This document shows positions 1-10,230 of a stretch of 43,654 nucleotides of DNA, piece by piece (positions within the stretch are counted from its first letter, which is position 1; each line of letters opens with the position of its first letter). The notes under the pieces were generated by a model that was not told where the DNA came from, ran no database searches, and saw only the letters and a program-made list of their open reading frames with translations. The stretch is taken from positions 1 to 43,654 of the forward strand of contig CAIJFH010000001.1 of assembly GCA_903819895.1 (NCBI GenBank), given 5' to 3'. This DNA is from Candidatus Adlerbacteria bacterium. GTDB taxonomy: Bacteria > Patescibacteriota > Minisyncoccia > Phycocordibacterales > SBAW01. The position numbers and the translations under genes were made by a program.

Positions 1-413
1 AGCACCTGCTCCTCGCAGCGCGCCGGGTCGGCAGCGGGCTTGTCGATTTTGTTGATGACGACGATTGGCTTGAGTCCCAACTCGAGCGACTTCTTGAGCA
101 CAAAGCGCGTCTGCGGCATCGGCCCTTCTTGCGCGTCGACAATAAGAAGCACCGAGTCGATCGAGCGCAGCACGCGCTCGACCTCGGAGCCGAAATCGGC
201 GTGACCAGGCGTGTCGACGATGTTGATTTTCGTATCCTTATAGAAAACAGCAGCCGGCTTGGAGTAGATGGTGATGCCGCGCTCGCGCTCGAGGTCGTTG
301 GAGTCCATCGTCACACCCTCGGCCGCGGCCCCCGTCTGGCGCAGCAACGCGTCCGTCAAGGTCGTCTTGCCGTGGTCCACGTGTGCGATGATGGCGATGT
401 TTCTAATTTCCAT
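1..413 (-). CDS. typA: GTP-binding translational GTPase TypA/BipA, N-terminal part (truncated by window edge)
   Basis: Minus-strand translation [29 protein letters not shown]...[11 protein letters not shown]...[19 protein letters not shown]...[20 protein letters not shown]1/G2/G3/G4 motifs of translational GTPases with the TypA-style start. Not in the ORF track because it runs off the edge. Confidence 0.93.
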   Translation of the reverse strand, partial: MEIRNIAIIAHVDHGKTTLTDALLRQTGAAAEGVTMDSNDLERERGITIYSKPAAVFYKDTKINIVDTPGHADFGSEVERVLRSIDSVLLIVDAQEGPMPQTRFVLKKSLELGLKPIVVINKIDKPAADPARCEEQV

Positions 414-497
414 AGTTTTTTCGGGTTATAAACAAAAAAGCGCGGGACACCCGAGCAGTCCCCGTATCATACCAGAGATTTTTCAAAAAGAAAGCGC

Positions 498-791
498 CTA
501 CTTCTGCATACCGGCAATCTGCTCGGCGACGGCTTTTTCGATGCGGCCTTCGAAGAGGCGCCACATCAGCGGGAGCTTGGCGTCGACGATAAAGTGTTTA
601 TCCTCGACCACGAGCGTGCCGGTGATGCGCTGCTTTTGTGCAACAAAGGAGAAGTCGAGCGCGTTGTCGTGCCACTCTTCTTTCTCGATCACGACCTGAT
701 CCTTCATCTGCGGGCGAGCATCGACAAGACCTTTTTTAACTCGGTCGATTGCTTGTGCTTTGGAAAATGTGTGCGGGATGTCGAGATGCAT
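498..791 (-). CDS. Polyhydroxyalkanoic-acid-system-like small protein (PHA_gran_rgn-like)
   Basis: 97 aa; MHLDIPHTFSKAQAIDRVKKGL...W..NALDFSF..QKQRITGTLVVEDKHFIVDAKLPLMWRLFEGRIEKAVAEQI resembles the PHA system/START-like small family. Confidence 0.6.
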   Translation of the reverse strand: MHLDIPHTFSKAQAIDRVKKGLVDARPQMKDQVVIEKEEWHDNALDFSFVAQKQRITGTLVVEDKHFIVDAKLPLMWRLFEGRIEKAVAEQIAGMQK

Positions 792-816
792 ATTACTGTT
801 TTATATATGTATGTAA

Positions 817-1260
817 TTACTGCCGCTGCACAACAACAGTGAGCGCAGTCGTGGCGTTTTTGGATCGCAGTGCGATGGCGTGCTCGCCCACTTGTTTGAT
901 GGGCACCTCGATGTGGATCGACTCCTCGGGGATCTGCAACGAGTGCTCGGCCAAAATTGCCTTCGCGACATCTTTGGCGACAACGCCTTTAAACAATCCG
1001 CCCTTCTCGGTTGCTTTGGCAGCAACGGTGACCCGCTTGCCGTGGAGCATCTTTGTTTTTTTGTCGAGCACCTCCTCCTCGGCGCGCTGCGCCTCCTCGC
1101 GCGCCTTGTGTGCTTGCTCGATCCGCGCGACCTTCTCGGGTGTTGCGGGCTCGGCCGCCTTGTGCGGGAAGAGGAAGTTAGCCGCGTAACCATCTGCAAC
1201 CGTTTTTATCTCGCCCGCTCGCCCCACCCCGCGCACGTCTTTGAGGAAGATTACTTGCAT
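817..1260 (-). CDS. rplI: 50S ribosomal protein L9
   Basis: [36 protein letters not shown], the canonical L9 N-terminus; 147 aa. Confidence 0.95.
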   Translation of the reverse strand: MQVIFLKDVRGVGRAGEIKTVADGYAANFLFPHKAAEPATPEKVARIEQAHKAREEAQRAEEEVLDKKTKMLHGKRVTVAAKATEKGGLFKGVVAKDVAKAILAEHSLQIPEESIHIEVPIKQVGEHAIALRSKNATTALTVVVQRQ

Positions 1261-1295
1261 ACCCTGACTATACCAAAGCCCAGCGGCTTTATCTA

Positions 1296-2540
1296 CTAGT
1301 TGCCGAGCAAGTATTTGACTGCCGCGTCGGTTTGCGGATCAATCTTCTGCTTTGCAAGTTCGGGGGTCGTGGTCGCGAGAATGTCCGGGTGGAGGCCGCC
1401 ATCGGAGATCGACGAGCCATTGGGGGTCAACCAACGCGCAATGGTCACCTTGAGCTCCGCACCGCCGCCGAGGTCGAGCAACTCCTGCACCGAGCCCTTG
1501 CCAAAGGTGCGTGTACCAACCAACTTGGCAACGTTGTGCTGCTGCAAGGCGCCCGCGAGTATCTCGGATGCCGATGCCGAGCCCTGGTCGACCAAAATCG
1601 CCATCTTAAAGTTGGGGTTACCTTGGAAGATGTTGTACCCCACACTGCGGTGCACATCGTTTGCTTGCTTGCCCTTAAAGTCCTCGGTCACCACAGTGTC
1701 GCCAACGGGCAAGAAGTAGCTCGCCATGTCGACCGCCGCGTCGAGGTAGCCACCCGGGTTGCCCCGCAGGTCGAGCAGCAACCGATTGTCACCCGACTGG
1801 ACAAAGTTGCGCAACGCCGCGCGGAAGAGGTCTGCCGAGTTTTGCGAGAAGCTGTACAACTCAATCACATAGATACCATCGGGGCGAGCGTAGTCCTTGA
1901 TGACGGGAATGTTGATGGTGTCGCGCACAATCGGGATGATGATGGGCGTGCTCGAGCCCACGCGCTGTACCGTAATGTTGACCGTCGTGCCGATTGGCCC
2001 GCGGATGAGCTTGACCGCATCATCGGTCGAGAGCCCGTCGGTGGTGGTTGTGCCAATATCAAGCAGCACATCACCCGAGAGCACCCCCGCGCGTGCAGCA
2101 GGTGTGTCCTTGAGCGGCGAGACGACGACAATCTGCCCTTTGTCGTTGGTGTCGATTTGCATCCCCACACCACCAAACGAGCCGCTGATATCATCTTGGA
2201 AGATCTTTGCATCCGATGGCGGGAAGAAGACCGTGTACGGGTCGCCAAAACTTTGTGTCAGGCCAGCGATTGCGCCGTATACCTGTTTTTGTGTCGTGGG
2301 GAAGGTGCTCGACGCATGCGTCTGCACAAAATTTTGATTGAGTAATTTGTATGCGGTCCAAAACGCGGTCATGTCGACATCACTTGGTTGCGTCGGCGCA
2401 CTTGCCACCGCGACCGTCACTGTGCCGCCTGCCGCAGCTGCCGTATCTGCACGCTCCACCGTGCCTGCATACACCCCACCTCCAAACGCGACCACGAGCG
2501 CAAGTAATACACCGAAAGCTCTCCACTGTGTCTTTGTCAT
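1296..2540 (-). CDS. S41 family carboxy-terminal processing peptidase (CtpA-like)
   Basis: Signal/TM start [29 protein letters not shown] ([40 protein letters not shown]), S41 core ([50 protein letters not shown]). Start shortened from the 625-aa ORF. Confidence 0.93.
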   Translation of the reverse strand: MTKTQWRAFGVLLALVVAFGGGVYAGTVERADTAAAAGGTVTVAVASAPTQPSDVDMTAFWTAYKLLNQNFVQTHASSTFPTTQKQVYGAIAGLTQSFGDPYTVFFPPSDAKIFQDDISGSFGGVGMQIDTNDKGQIVVVSPLKDTPAARAGVLSGDVLLDIGTTTTDGLSTDDAVKLIRGPIGTTVNITVQRVGSSTPIIIPIVRDTINIPVIKDYARPDGIYVIELYSFSQNSADLFRAALRNFVQSGDNRLLLDLRGNPGGYLDAAVDMASYFLPVGDTVVTEDFKGKQANDVHRSVGYNIFQGNPNFKMAILVDQGSASASEILAGALQQHNVAKLVGTRTFGKGSVQELLDLGGGAELKVTIARWLTPNGSSISDGGLHPDILATTTPELAKQKIDPQTDAAVKYLLGN

Positions 2541-2546
2541 AGTGCG

Positions 2547-2561
2547 AGTATACCATATACT
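2547..2561. promoter_or_regulatory. Divergent -10 boxes for corA (+) and the S41 protease gene (-)
   Basis: AGTATA (2547-2552, TATACT on minus) and TATACT (2556-2561), each exactly 6 nt before the respective ATG. Confidence 0.65.
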
Positions 2562-2567
2562 AAAAAA

Positions 2568-3479
2568 ATGATTACGCGTCACACGCAGCGCACCGTCACG
2601 TGGATTGATTGCGTCTCGCCCACCCCGGCCGAAGTCCGCCAGCTGATGTACGAGTTTGGCATCGACCCAGCACTTGCCGAAGAGTTGCTGCTGCCGTCGT
2701 TTAAGCCGCGCGTCGAGCGCCGGAGCGACCTGCTGTTTGTGATACTCCACTTCCCCGTGCTGCGCACCGCGCACCAGCACCCCGAACAAGAGATCGACTT
2801 CCTCATCGGCAAAGATTTTCTGATTACTGTCCGCTACGAGCAGATCGACCCCTTGCACGCATTTGCCAAAGCGTTTGCAGTCGAGGAGGTGCTCGGCACC
2901 AACGCTGCCACCGCACACGGCGGGCATCTGTTTGTCGCCATGGTGCGCAATGTCTACCAAGCGCTGGGTGACGAGTGCGACACGATCCGCCGCCGCCTGC
3001 GTGATATCGAGGAGCATATCTTTAGCGGCGAGGAGCGCACCATGGTGGCGCACCTGTCGCAGACGGGGCGCATCATCCACGACTTTCGACAATCGCTCGT
3101 GTCGCACGACGAGATGTTGGCGTCGCTCGAGCCCGCGGGCATCCGGCTCTTTGGGCAAGAATTTTCCTACCATATGCGCATCTTAATCGGCTCCTACCAG
3201 CGTATCGAGCGCACGCTCGAGAATTTGTACGGCTCGCTTGCCGAGCTGCGCGAGACCAACAACTCGCTGTTGTCGACCAAGCAAAACGAAACAATGAAGA
3301 ATCTCACGATTATGGCGTTTGTCACCTTTCCGCTCACGCTCATTTCGAGTATCTTTGGGATGAACACCAAGTACCTCCCCATTGTGGGCATGCCAGGGGA
3401 TTTTTGGATTATTATCGGCGCGATGGCGGTCATCGCCTGTAGCTTGTTCCTCTTCTTTAGACATAAACACTGGATATAA
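2568..3479 (+). CDS. corA: CorA-family divalent metal ion channel
   Basis: 303 aa; C-terminal TM pair with GMN signature (SSIFGMNTKYLPIVG), long helical cytoplasmic domain. Confidence 0.92.
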   Translation: MITRHTQRTVTWIDCVSPTPAEVRQLMYEFGIDPALAEELLLPSFKPRVERRSDLLFVILHFPVLRTAHQHPEQEIDFLIGKDFLITVRYEQIDPLHAFAKAFAVEEVLGTNAATAHGGHLFVAMVRNVYQALGDECDTIRRRLRDIEEHIFSGEERTMVAHLSQTGRIIHDFRQSLVSHDEMLASLEPAGIRLFGQEFSYHMRILIGSYQRIERTLENLYGSLAELRETNNSLLSTKQNETMKNLTIMAFVTFPLTLISSIFGMNTKYLPIVGMPGDFWIIIGAMAVIACSLFLFFRHKHWI

Positions 3480-3482
3480 GAC

Positions 3483-4973
3483 ATGTTTGCACGACCATCA
3501 ACGACAAAAACGACGCAACAAAACACGCTGCCGCCACTACGATTCCACAACACACTGTCCGGCACGCTCGAGACATTTACGCCAATCTCGAGCGGCTGCG
3601 TCAAAATGTACAACTGCGGGCCGACGGTATACGACCGTGTCCACATCGGCAACCTGCGTGCCTACGTTTTTGCCAACACGCTGCGCCGCGCGCTCGACAC
3701 GTGGGGCTACGACGTCAAACAAGTAATCAACATCACCGACGTCGGCCATCTCGTGAGTGACGCGGACGACGGCGAGGACAAGATGGAAAAGAGTGCCAAA
3801 AAACGCGGCCTCTCGGCGCAGGAGATCGCGCAGGAGATCACCGATTTATTTTTTACCGACCTCGACCTGCTTGGTATCGACCGCGACACCATCCAGCTCC
3901 CTAAAGCGACCGAGTTTATCGCCGAGCAAATCGCACTGGTGCAAACGCTCGAGGAAAAGGGGTATGCGTACATCATCGCCGATGGCGTCTATTTTGATAC
4001 CGCAAAGTTTGCGAGCTATGGCAAACTCGGCAACATTAATGTCGCCGAGCAAAAAGAGGGTGCACGCGTGGAGGAAAATGTCGAGAAAAAAAATCCCAGC
4101 GACTTTGCCCTGTGGAAGTTGTCGCCGAATGGCGAGCAACGTCAGCAGGAGTGGGCGTCGCCCTGGGGGGTTGGCTTCCCCGGCTGGCATATCGAGTGCA
4201 CCGCGATGATATTTAAACTCCTTGGCAAGCAGATCGACATCCACACCGGCGGCATCGACCATATCCCCGTGCATCATAATAATGAAATCGCTCAGGCCGA
4301 GGCAGCGACTGGCCGGCAGTATGTGCGCTACTGGATGCACGGCGCGTTTATCAATATCGAAGGCAAACGGATAGCAAAGTCGCTTGGCAACACCATCTAC
4401 TTGCAAAGTATTGTTGATAAGGGGTACTCGCCGCGCGCACTGCGGTACTGGTTTTTGACCGGGCACTATCGCTCGCCGATGAACTTTACGTGGGATGCAC
4501 TCGACGGTGCCAACACCGCGCTCAAAAATTTGTCGCGACACATGCTCGATACAACGAACAGCAACACCACAACAAGCGATGCGCAACACAGTACGCAGAA
4601 AGCAGAACCCGACGCTGCCTTTCTCGCCGACTTCTACGCCGCAATTGCAGATGATCTCGACACACCAAAAGCAATCGCGCGAGTATGGGAGTTGGTCAAA
4701 GATGCGAGCGTGTCGCCCGAGGTAAAACGTGCATCACTGCTCGCCGCCGACCAGGTGCTGGGGCTCGGGCTTGCTGACACACAACCGGTTGTCAAAATCG
4801 AGTTTATGCCGATTGACACCTTGCCCGAGGAAGTGCGCGCGATTGTTGCTGAGCGACAAGCGGCGCGCACGGACAAAAACTTTGCTCGCTCGGACGAGTT
4901 GCGCACTCAGCTCGCCAGCCAAGGATACGAGGTGACCGACAGCGCCGACGGCCAGCATATTTCTAAAAAATAA
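3483..4973 (+). CDS. cysS: Cysteinyl-tRNA synthetase
   Basis: [63 protein letters not shown] (KMSKS-like). Confidence 0.96.
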   Translation: MFARPSTTKTTQQNTLPPLRFHNTLSGTLETFTPISSGCVKMYNCGPTVYDRVHIGNLRAYVFANTLRRALDTWGYDVKQVINITDVGHLVSDADDGEDKMEKSAKKRGLSAQEIAQEITDLFFTDLDLLGIDRDTIQLPKATEFIAEQIALVQTLEEKGYAYIIADGVYFDTAKFASYGKLGNINVAEQKEGARVEENVEKKNPSDFALWKLSPNGEQRQQEWASPWGVGFPGWHIECTAMIFKLLGKQIDIHTGGIDHIPVHHNNEIAQAEAATGRQYVRYWMHGAFINIEGKRIAKSLGNTIYLQSIVDKGYSPRALRYWFLTGHYRSPMNFTWDALDGANTALKNLSRHMLDTTNSNTTTSDAQHSTQKAEPDAAFLADFYAAIADDLDTPKAIARVWELVKDASVSPEVKRASLLAADQVLGLGLADTQPVVKIEFMPIDTLPEEVRAIVAERQAARTDKNFARSDELRTQLASQGYEVTDSADGQHISKK

Positions 4974-4994
4974 TCCTAAGCGCAGATGGTCGCG

Positions 4995-5405
4995 CTATAT
5001 CGCCACCGCGATTTCAACCTTGGAGACACGGTCCTCGAGCTGCTTGCGCTGCTCGACCTCGATATCCATCCAGCGATACACGCCATCAACTCTCCCACCA
5101 ACAATCTCGAGCTGCTCGTCGACGTGCGTAAAGCGCTCGTCCATCTGATCAAACCGCTCGCCAACTTCCTGAAACTGTGTAAACATCGCGGTCGCGAGTT
5201 TGTCGATGAGTTGGTCCAGATGCTCGAACCGCTGATCTATTTTCTCGAACCGGGCATCAACCTGCGCAAACCGTGCATCCATAGAAATTGCGAGCGCTTC
5301 GATACGCTTGTCTGTTTGTTCGAATCGGGTATCCATAGACACCGAAAGTTTCTCAATATGCTTCTCGATTCGGTCAAGCCGCTGGTCTAGTTTCTTCTCG
5401 TCCAT
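4995..5405 (-). CDS. Predicted coiled-coil protein of unknown function
   Basis: Start chosen at MDEKKLDQRLDRIEKHIEKL because a TATACT box lies 9 nt upstream. Repeating ISMDARFAQVDARFEKIDQRFEHLDQLIDKL heptad-type pattern. Confidence 0.7.
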   Translation of the reverse strand: MDEKKLDQRLDRIEKHIEKLSVSMDTRFEQTDKRIEALAISMDARFAQVDARFEKIDQRFEHLDQLIDKLATAMFTQFQEVGERFDQMDERFTHVDEQLEIVGGRVDGVYRWMDIEVEQRKQLEDRVSKVEIAVAI

Positions 5406-5526
5406 ATACCCGGGAGTATAGCATACCGTCTTATTGTCCACTGTTTTATCCACCCGTTATCCCCGCAATCGGCAATGGTTGGCGTGATTTGGTAACTTCC
5501 CCACCAGAGCGAAACGCGCTACGCTG

Positions 5527-6936
5527 GTGAGTATGCCCGAGAAGAAAAACGATCGCCGCCGAGACACACCGCCCCCACCGCGCAAGAATGCGTCACTGCG
5601 TATCCCGCCGCAAACACTCGAGACCGAGCGCGCACTCTTGGGTGCGCTGCTCATCCGCCCCGAAGGGATGCTCGAGTCGACCGACGTCCTGTCGCCCGAT
5701 GCGTTTTATAGCGAAAAGCATCGCATCATCTACCGCGCCATGATGGCACTGCTCGGCAAAAGCGAGCCGATTGATATCGAAAGTGTGCGTGCCAAATTGG
5801 CCGACCAGGGGACGCTCGAGAACATCGGCGGCATCGCCTACTTGGCAGAACTCGCCAGCGAAGTGCCCGCCGCCAGTAACGCCCGCCACTACGCCGAGCT
5901 GGTGCAAAAAAAGTTTACGCTGCGCTCACTCATCGACGCCGGCGAGTATGTCGCCGAGTTGGGCTACGACGAGGCGGAGGAAATTGATGAAACACTCGAC
6001 AAAGCAGAAAAGAAAATATACGAAGTCACTTCCTCGCCCACGCTGTCAAAGTTTACCTCACTGCGCGAGACCTTGACCGAGGCATGGACTCGTCTCGAAC
6101 ATTTGCATGAGCATAAAGACGAGATGCGCGGCGTGCGCACCGGCTTTCGCGATATCGACAACATGTTGGCGGGGCTCCAAAAGTCCGACCTCATCATCCT
6201 CGCCGCACGACCGTCGATGGGTAAGACCGCGTTTGCGCTCGACATCGCGCGACAGTCGGCGGTGCAGCATGGCACGACCGTCGGCATCTTCTCTCTTGAA
6301 ATGAGCTCGCAGCAGTTGGTCGACCGCATGGTCGCAGCGGAGGCAAAAGTCAACGCGTGGAACTTGCGCACCGGGCATATCACCGACCAGGAGGATTGGG
6401 CACGGCTGCGCGAGGCGTATGACCGGCTCGGCACGGCACCGATATTCATCGACGACCAGCCGGGCGCGAGTATCCTCAAGATGCGCTCGGTGGCACGGCG
6501 ACTCAAACGCGAGCATGGGTTGGGGCTCCTCATTGTCGACTACCTGCAGCTGATGGTGCCCACCGGCGCTAAAGCGTCCGACTCGCTGGTGCAGCAAGTG
6601 ACAGAAATTTCGCGCTCGCTGAAGAACCTCGCGCGCGAGCTGGATGTGCCCGTACTCGCACTGTCGCAGCTGTCGCGTGCGGTCGAGCAGCGCCGAGGCA
6701 AGCCGCGACTCTCCGACCTGCGCGACTCGGGGTCGATCGAGCAAGACGCCGACGTGGTGATGTTTATCCATCGCGATGATAAGATGAACGAGACCTCCGA
6801 CCGCCCCGGCATCGCCGAGATTATGATCGAGAAACACCGCAACGGCCCGGTGGGCTCGGTCGAGCTCTTCTTCGACGACAAGCGCACCACGTTTGTCACA
6901 CTTGAGAAAGGCGACTACGGCGGCCAGGATTTTTAA
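5527..6936 (+). CDS. dnaB: Replicative DNA helicase DnaB
   Basis: N-terminal DnaB domain (PQTLETERALLGALLIRPE), Walker A ARPSMGKTAFALDIARQ, LLIVDYLQLM, LSRAVEQRRGKPRLSDLRDSGSIEQDADVV. Confidence 0.96.
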   Translation: MSMPEKKNDRRRDTPPPPRKNASLRIPPQTLETERALLGALLIRPEGMLESTDVLSPDAFYSEKHRIIYRAMMALLGKSEPIDIESVRAKLADQGTLENIGGIAYLAELASEVPAASNARHYAELVQKKFTLRSLIDAGEYVAELGYDEAEEIDETLDKAEKKIYEVTSSPTLSKFTSLRETLTEAWTRLEHLHEHKDEMRGVRTGFRDIDNMLAGLQKSDLIILAARPSMGKTAFALDIARQSAVQHGTTVGIFSLEMSSQQLVDRMVAAEAKVNAWNLRTGHITDQEDWARLREAYDRLGTAPIFIDDQPGASILKMRSVARRLKREHGLGLLIVDYLQLMVPTGAKASDSLVQQVTEISRSLKNLARELDVPVLALSQLSRAVEQRRGKPRLSDLRDSGSIEQDADVVMFIHRDDKMNETSDRPGIAEIMIEKHRNGPVGSVELFFDDKRTTFVTLEKGDYGGQDF

Positions 6937-7584
6937 ATGAACCCCATTGACCAACTCACGCAACTCTTCGAGCGATTCCCGGGCATCGGGCCGCGGCAGG
7001 CGCGCCGGTTTGTGCAGTTTCTCTTGGTCGAGCGCGCAGGATATCGCAACGAGCTCGCCGAGCATATCCGCCTGCTTGCTTCGCAGACGAGCCAGTGCGG
7101 CAGATGCTACCGCTGGTTTGCCAAAGACAGCAGGAGCGCGGGCGCTGATAAGAAATGCTCCATCTGCAGCAGCACGTCGCGCGACGCCGGTATACTTTTT
7201 ATTGTAGAGAAAGATGCGGATATCGAAAGTGTCGAGCGCAGTGGATTTAAAGGACTCTACTTTGTCCTGGGCGGCACGATCCCCCTTGCCGCCGATGAGC
7301 CCGAAAAACACATCCGCCTGATTGAGCTCCTCGCGCGACTCGAATCCGACGCCAGTTCCCCGTACGGAGGACGGACCTCCGTATCGCTTACCGAAGTGAT
7401 TTTGGGACTCTCGGCGACCACCGAGGGCGACCACACGCGACAAATCCTGCAAGAGAAAATCTTCCCCATCGCCGCGGGACTCTCCTTCAAACTCTCCTCC
7501 CTTGGCCGCGGCCTCTCGACCGGCAGCGAGCTCGAGTACGCCGACCCGGACACTATTGCGAGCGCGCTTTCATCTAGAAATTAA
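6937..7584 (+). CDS. recR: Recombination mediator protein RecR
   Basis: IDQLTQLFERFPGIGPRQARRFVQFLL, zinc finger CGRCYRWF...CSICSS, Toprim region; starts directly after the dnaB stop. Confidence 0.93.
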   Translation: MNPIDQLTQLFERFPGIGPRQARRFVQFLLVERAGYRNELAEHIRLLASQTSQCGRCYRWFAKDSRSAGADKKCSICSSTSRDAGILFIVEKDADIESVERSGFKGLYFVLGGTIPLAADEPEKHIRLIELLARLESDASSPYGGRTSVSLTEVILGLSATTEGDHTRQILQEKIFPIAAGLSFKLSSLGRGLSTGSELEYADPDTIASALSSRN

Positions 7585-7602
7585 GGGCTTTTTTGTTGCC
7601 TG

Positions 7603-7974
7603 TTACGCGAGCTTGTCGATTTTGACCTGGAAGAAGGGCTGGCGATGGCCACGCTTCTTAAAATAGTTTGACTTGGCTTTGTATTTGATGACCACCACCT
7701 TCTTGGCGCGGCTGATCTTCTCGATCGTTGCCGACACCTTGGCGCCCTTGATAAACGGTGCGCCGATGGTCGTGTTGGAGCCGTCGTCAACCAAGAGCAC
7801 ATCCTCAAAGACGATTGCGTCGCCGACCTTGTAGCCCTCGCCAGCCGCCTTAGCAGCTGGCAGGAGCTTCTCGATCTTGACCGAGTCGCCCTCCGAGACG
7901 AGATACTGCTTCCCGCCCGTCTGGATAACGGCAAATTCCTTTGTTGCCTCGTTGGTTGTGGTCTTGGTTGCCAT
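7603..7974 (-). CDS. rplU: 50S ribosomal protein L21
   Basis: EFAVIQTGGKQYLVSEGDSVKIEKL...KVVVIKYKAKSNYFKKRGHRQPFFQVKI. Confidence 0.95.
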   Translation of the reverse strand: MATKTTTNEATKEFAVIQTGGKQYLVSEGDSVKIEKLLPAAKAAGEGYKVGDAIVFEDVLLVDDGSNTTIGAPFIKGAKVSATIEKISRAKKVVVIKYKAKSNYFKKRGHRQPFFQVKIDKLA

Positions 7975-8056
7975 GACCCGGACACTATAGCGTATTGGGA
8001 CAATATGTGCAATACTAGTGGCAGGAAGCCCGGTGGTCGGGCTGTTGGAGGACTGG

Positions 8057-8164
8057 ATGATGAATACTCATCAAAATAAACTGCCGTGGTTCATTGGAAC
8101 CCGGATTATTCTTATTCTGTCCTTCGGCCTTTGGGTCGGGGGAGCGATGCTTCTTTTTTCCTGA
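8057..8164 (+). CDS. Predicted 35-aa single-TM microprotein
   Basis: Hand translation MMNTHQNKLPWFIGTRIILILSFGLWVGGAMLLFS-stop; Shine-Dalgarno GGAGGA upstream; hydrophobic helix. Below the size cutoff of the ORF track. Confidence 0.5.
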   Translation: MMNTHQNKLPWFIGTRIILILSFGLWVGGAMLLFS

Positions 8165-8175
8165 AGGAGACGAGA

Positions 8176-8295
8176 ATGAACGAAGACGACGGACTAGACA
8201 GCGTGGCAGAGTTTGTGCTTGTTTTTGCACTTCTCTGCGTCGTAGCCCTAGCAGAGTTCCTTCACGGAACTCTCCAAAGAAAGGATTACGTGTGA
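8176..8295 (+). CDS. Predicted 39-aa single-TM microprotein
   Basis: MNEDDGLDSVAEFVLVFALLCVVALAEFLHGTLQRKDYV; AAGGAG 7 nt before the ATG; acidic N-terminus, TM helix, basic tail. Confidence 0.55.
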   Translation: MNEDDGLDSVAEFVLVFALLCVVALAEFLHGTLQRKDYV

Positions 8296-8312
8296 CCCGT
8301 GCTGCCGACCCG

Positions 8313-8346
8313 CGCCGGGGTTTCTCTCACAAGGAGGACCCCGGCG
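8313..8346 (+). terminator. Hairpin downstream of the micro-ORF pair
   Basis: CGCCGGGGT ... ACCCCGGCG, 9-bp perfect stem, 16-nt loop; weak T-tract. Confidence 0.5.
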
Positions 8347-8359
8347 AACTGTTTCTATA

Positions 8360-9457
8360 CTACTCCTTCCCCTCCAAGAGCGGCTTGTCGAGCACCGCGA
8401 TGTCGATGTTGATGTCGGTCGAGGCGTCGATGCGCAGCACATCTTTTTCAATCTTCCCCAACTCTTTGGTACCCGCGTTGTAGTGGTTGACCGTCGTCGA
8501 AAGCGAGGTACCCAACTTTTTATAAAACTCTTGGTAGGCGTTGATATGCCGCCCGAGCTGCTCGACATTCTTCGCGATATCCTTTGCCTGCTCCTCGATC
8601 TTAAACGCTTTGAATCCGTAGAGCACCGACTGTAGGTATGCAGCAAAGGTTGTCGGCGAGACGATGATTACCTTTTTATCATTCTGCGCATAGTCGAGCA
8701 GGTTGCGCGTGTTGATTGCCCCAACACCGTCATTGAGCAGGTCGTAGTAGATACCCTCGGCTGGGATGTACATAAACGCAAACGGCAGCGTGCCGTCCTT
8801 AGGCCGGACATACTTGCTCGTCTCGTCGATGCGCTTCTTTAAATCTTTTTTAAACGCCTCTTCGAACTCGGCGCGGCGGATGTCGTCTTTCTCATCATGG
8901 AGCCGCGTATAATTCTCGAGTGGGAACTTGGCGTCAACCGGGATTACCCCCTCCTTGGTAAAGATAACTGCGTCGACCGTGTCGCCACCGGGGAACTCGT
9001 ACTGCATCTTGTAGGCCGTCGGCGGGAGGATATTGCCCATCACCAACTCGAGCGACGCTTCGCCCAAGTTGCCGCGCTGTTTTTGGTTCTTGAGCACCTT
9101 CTCCAAATTGTTGAGCTGCTCGGCGATGGTAAAGACCTGCTTGGTCGACTCCTGCGTCTGGGTCACTCCTTTGGCGACTTCGATCAGCTGCGCCGAGACG
9201 CGGTCGGTGATGTTGCTCATCAACTTTTGCGATTGGTCAAACTGCGTCTTCATCGAGTCAAACATGCGCGATGTCCCCTCGCCAAGCTTGTTTTCCATCG
9301 CGCGGGTCAAATCCTGCAACTGCTGTTGGAGCAGCACCAAGCCCTGCGTGTCTTGCTCGGCCGGCGCCGGCGGTTGGGATGACTTTTGCCACAGCAAAAA
9401 CAAAAAAACCAAGTTCCCCAGCACAAGCAGCACCAACACGCCGATGAGTATTTCCAT
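8360..9457 (-). CDS. rmuC: DNA recombination protein RmuC
   Basis: N-terminal TM MEILIGVLVLLVLGNLVFLFLLW, coiled coil, RmuC core (RGNLGEASLELVMGNILPPTAYKMQYEFPGGDTVDAVIF...PVDAKFPLENY). Confidence 0.93.
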   Translation of the reverse strand: MEILIGVLVLLVLGNLVFLFLLWQKSSQPPAPAEQDTQGLVLLQQQLQDLTRAMENKLGEGTSRMFDSMKTQFDQSQKLMSNITDRVSAQLIEVAKGVTQTQESTKQVFTIAEQLNNLEKVLKNQKQRGNLGEASLELVMGNILPPTAYKMQYEFPGGDTVDAVIFTKEGVIPVDAKFPLENYTRLHDEKDDIRRAEFEEAFKKDLKKRIDETSKYVRPKDGTLPFAFMYIPAEGIYYDLLNDGVGAINTRNLLDYAQNDKKVIIVSPTTFAAYLQSVLYGFKAFKIEEQAKDIAKNVEQLGRHINAYQEFYKKLGTSLSTTVNHYNAGTKELGKIEKDVLRIDASTDINIDIAVLDKPLLEGKE

Positions 9458-9562
9458 ACAATATATAGTAGCATACCAACACCTGCCGCACCTTTCACAT
9501 CTGAGTATTCTGCGGTATAAAAGGGCTAGAAACCTTAACACTGAGCAACGAGAGGATTGAGC

Positions 9563-9799
9563 ATGTCTCGAGAAGTCGTGTACATACGATTCTCCTTTGC
9601 GCCTGCATACATACGGAATCCACTAATGGCAGCACTTCGTGAAATGGGTATAACCGCAACGGTTGTTCTTTCAGATAATCCGCGAAACAGGGGGTGCGGT
9701 ATCTGTCGTCTTGCAGACACGACACCGGAGCTGCGACGAGAAGTTAAAAAGCTTCTGTCCGACCCGTTCTACCACATAGCCGCACAGTTAGAGGAGTAA
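9563..9799 (+). CDS. Hypothetical protein (78 aa)
   Basis: MSREVVYIRFSFAPAYIRNPLMAALREMGITATVVLSD...; GAGAGGATTGAGC leader, plausible -35/-10 (TTCACA-16-TATAAA) upstream. Confidence 0.5.
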   Translation: MSREVVYIRFSFAPAYIRNPLMAALREMGITATVVLSDNPRNRGCGICRLADTTPELRREVKKLLSDPFYHIAAQLEE

Positions 9800-9804
9800 C
9801 AGCA

Positions 9805-10227
9805 ATGGCATCCGGGGCAGTGCGCAGGAGTGGGGCGTATCAAAAAACAGTCAAAAAAGTCGTGGGAGGTCGTGGAAGACAACCACTCTCTCCACCAAAC
9901 GCCACGTATCTGCGAGTGGCAACCCGCAACGATGCGTTGCATCTAATTGCCGCAGAGTACGAAAAGATTGGCAACTGCACCCTCTCGCCAGTTGCACGCG
10001 CCGCCACGGGCGACAATCGGTTGGTACCACCTATTCTACAACCAGCCGTCGCTGCACTTGCCAAAGTCGGCGTTCGTCCACGCGACTACACTATTGGCTC
10101 ATTTCGATTTGTTGGCAAACTAAGCGGCAAAGATGTCCGCCACATTTGCGTGCACGCAGGAGCTCATGTCGACCCAGCAGGACAGCACATTGCGGCGATA
10201 TGCCGCGGGAGGATACATCGTGCGTAA
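9805..10227 (+). CDS. Hypothetical protein (140 aa)
   Basis: Starts 6 bp after the previous stop with GGAG Shine-Dalgarno; no recognised domain. Confidence 0.5.
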   Translation: MASGAVRRSGAYQKTVKKVVGGRGRQPLSPPNATYLRVATRNDALHLIAAEYEKIGNCTLSPVARAATGDNRLVPPILQPAVAALAKVGVRPRDYTIGSFRFVGKLSGKDVRHICVHAGAHVDPAGQHIAAICRGRIHRA

Positions 10228-10230
10228 ATT

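Noticed and set aside
2541-3173. N-terminal extension of the 625-aa protease ORF
   Set aside because: Overlaps corA in antisense; the signal sequence [13 protein letters not shown] and its TATACT promoter place the start at 2540.
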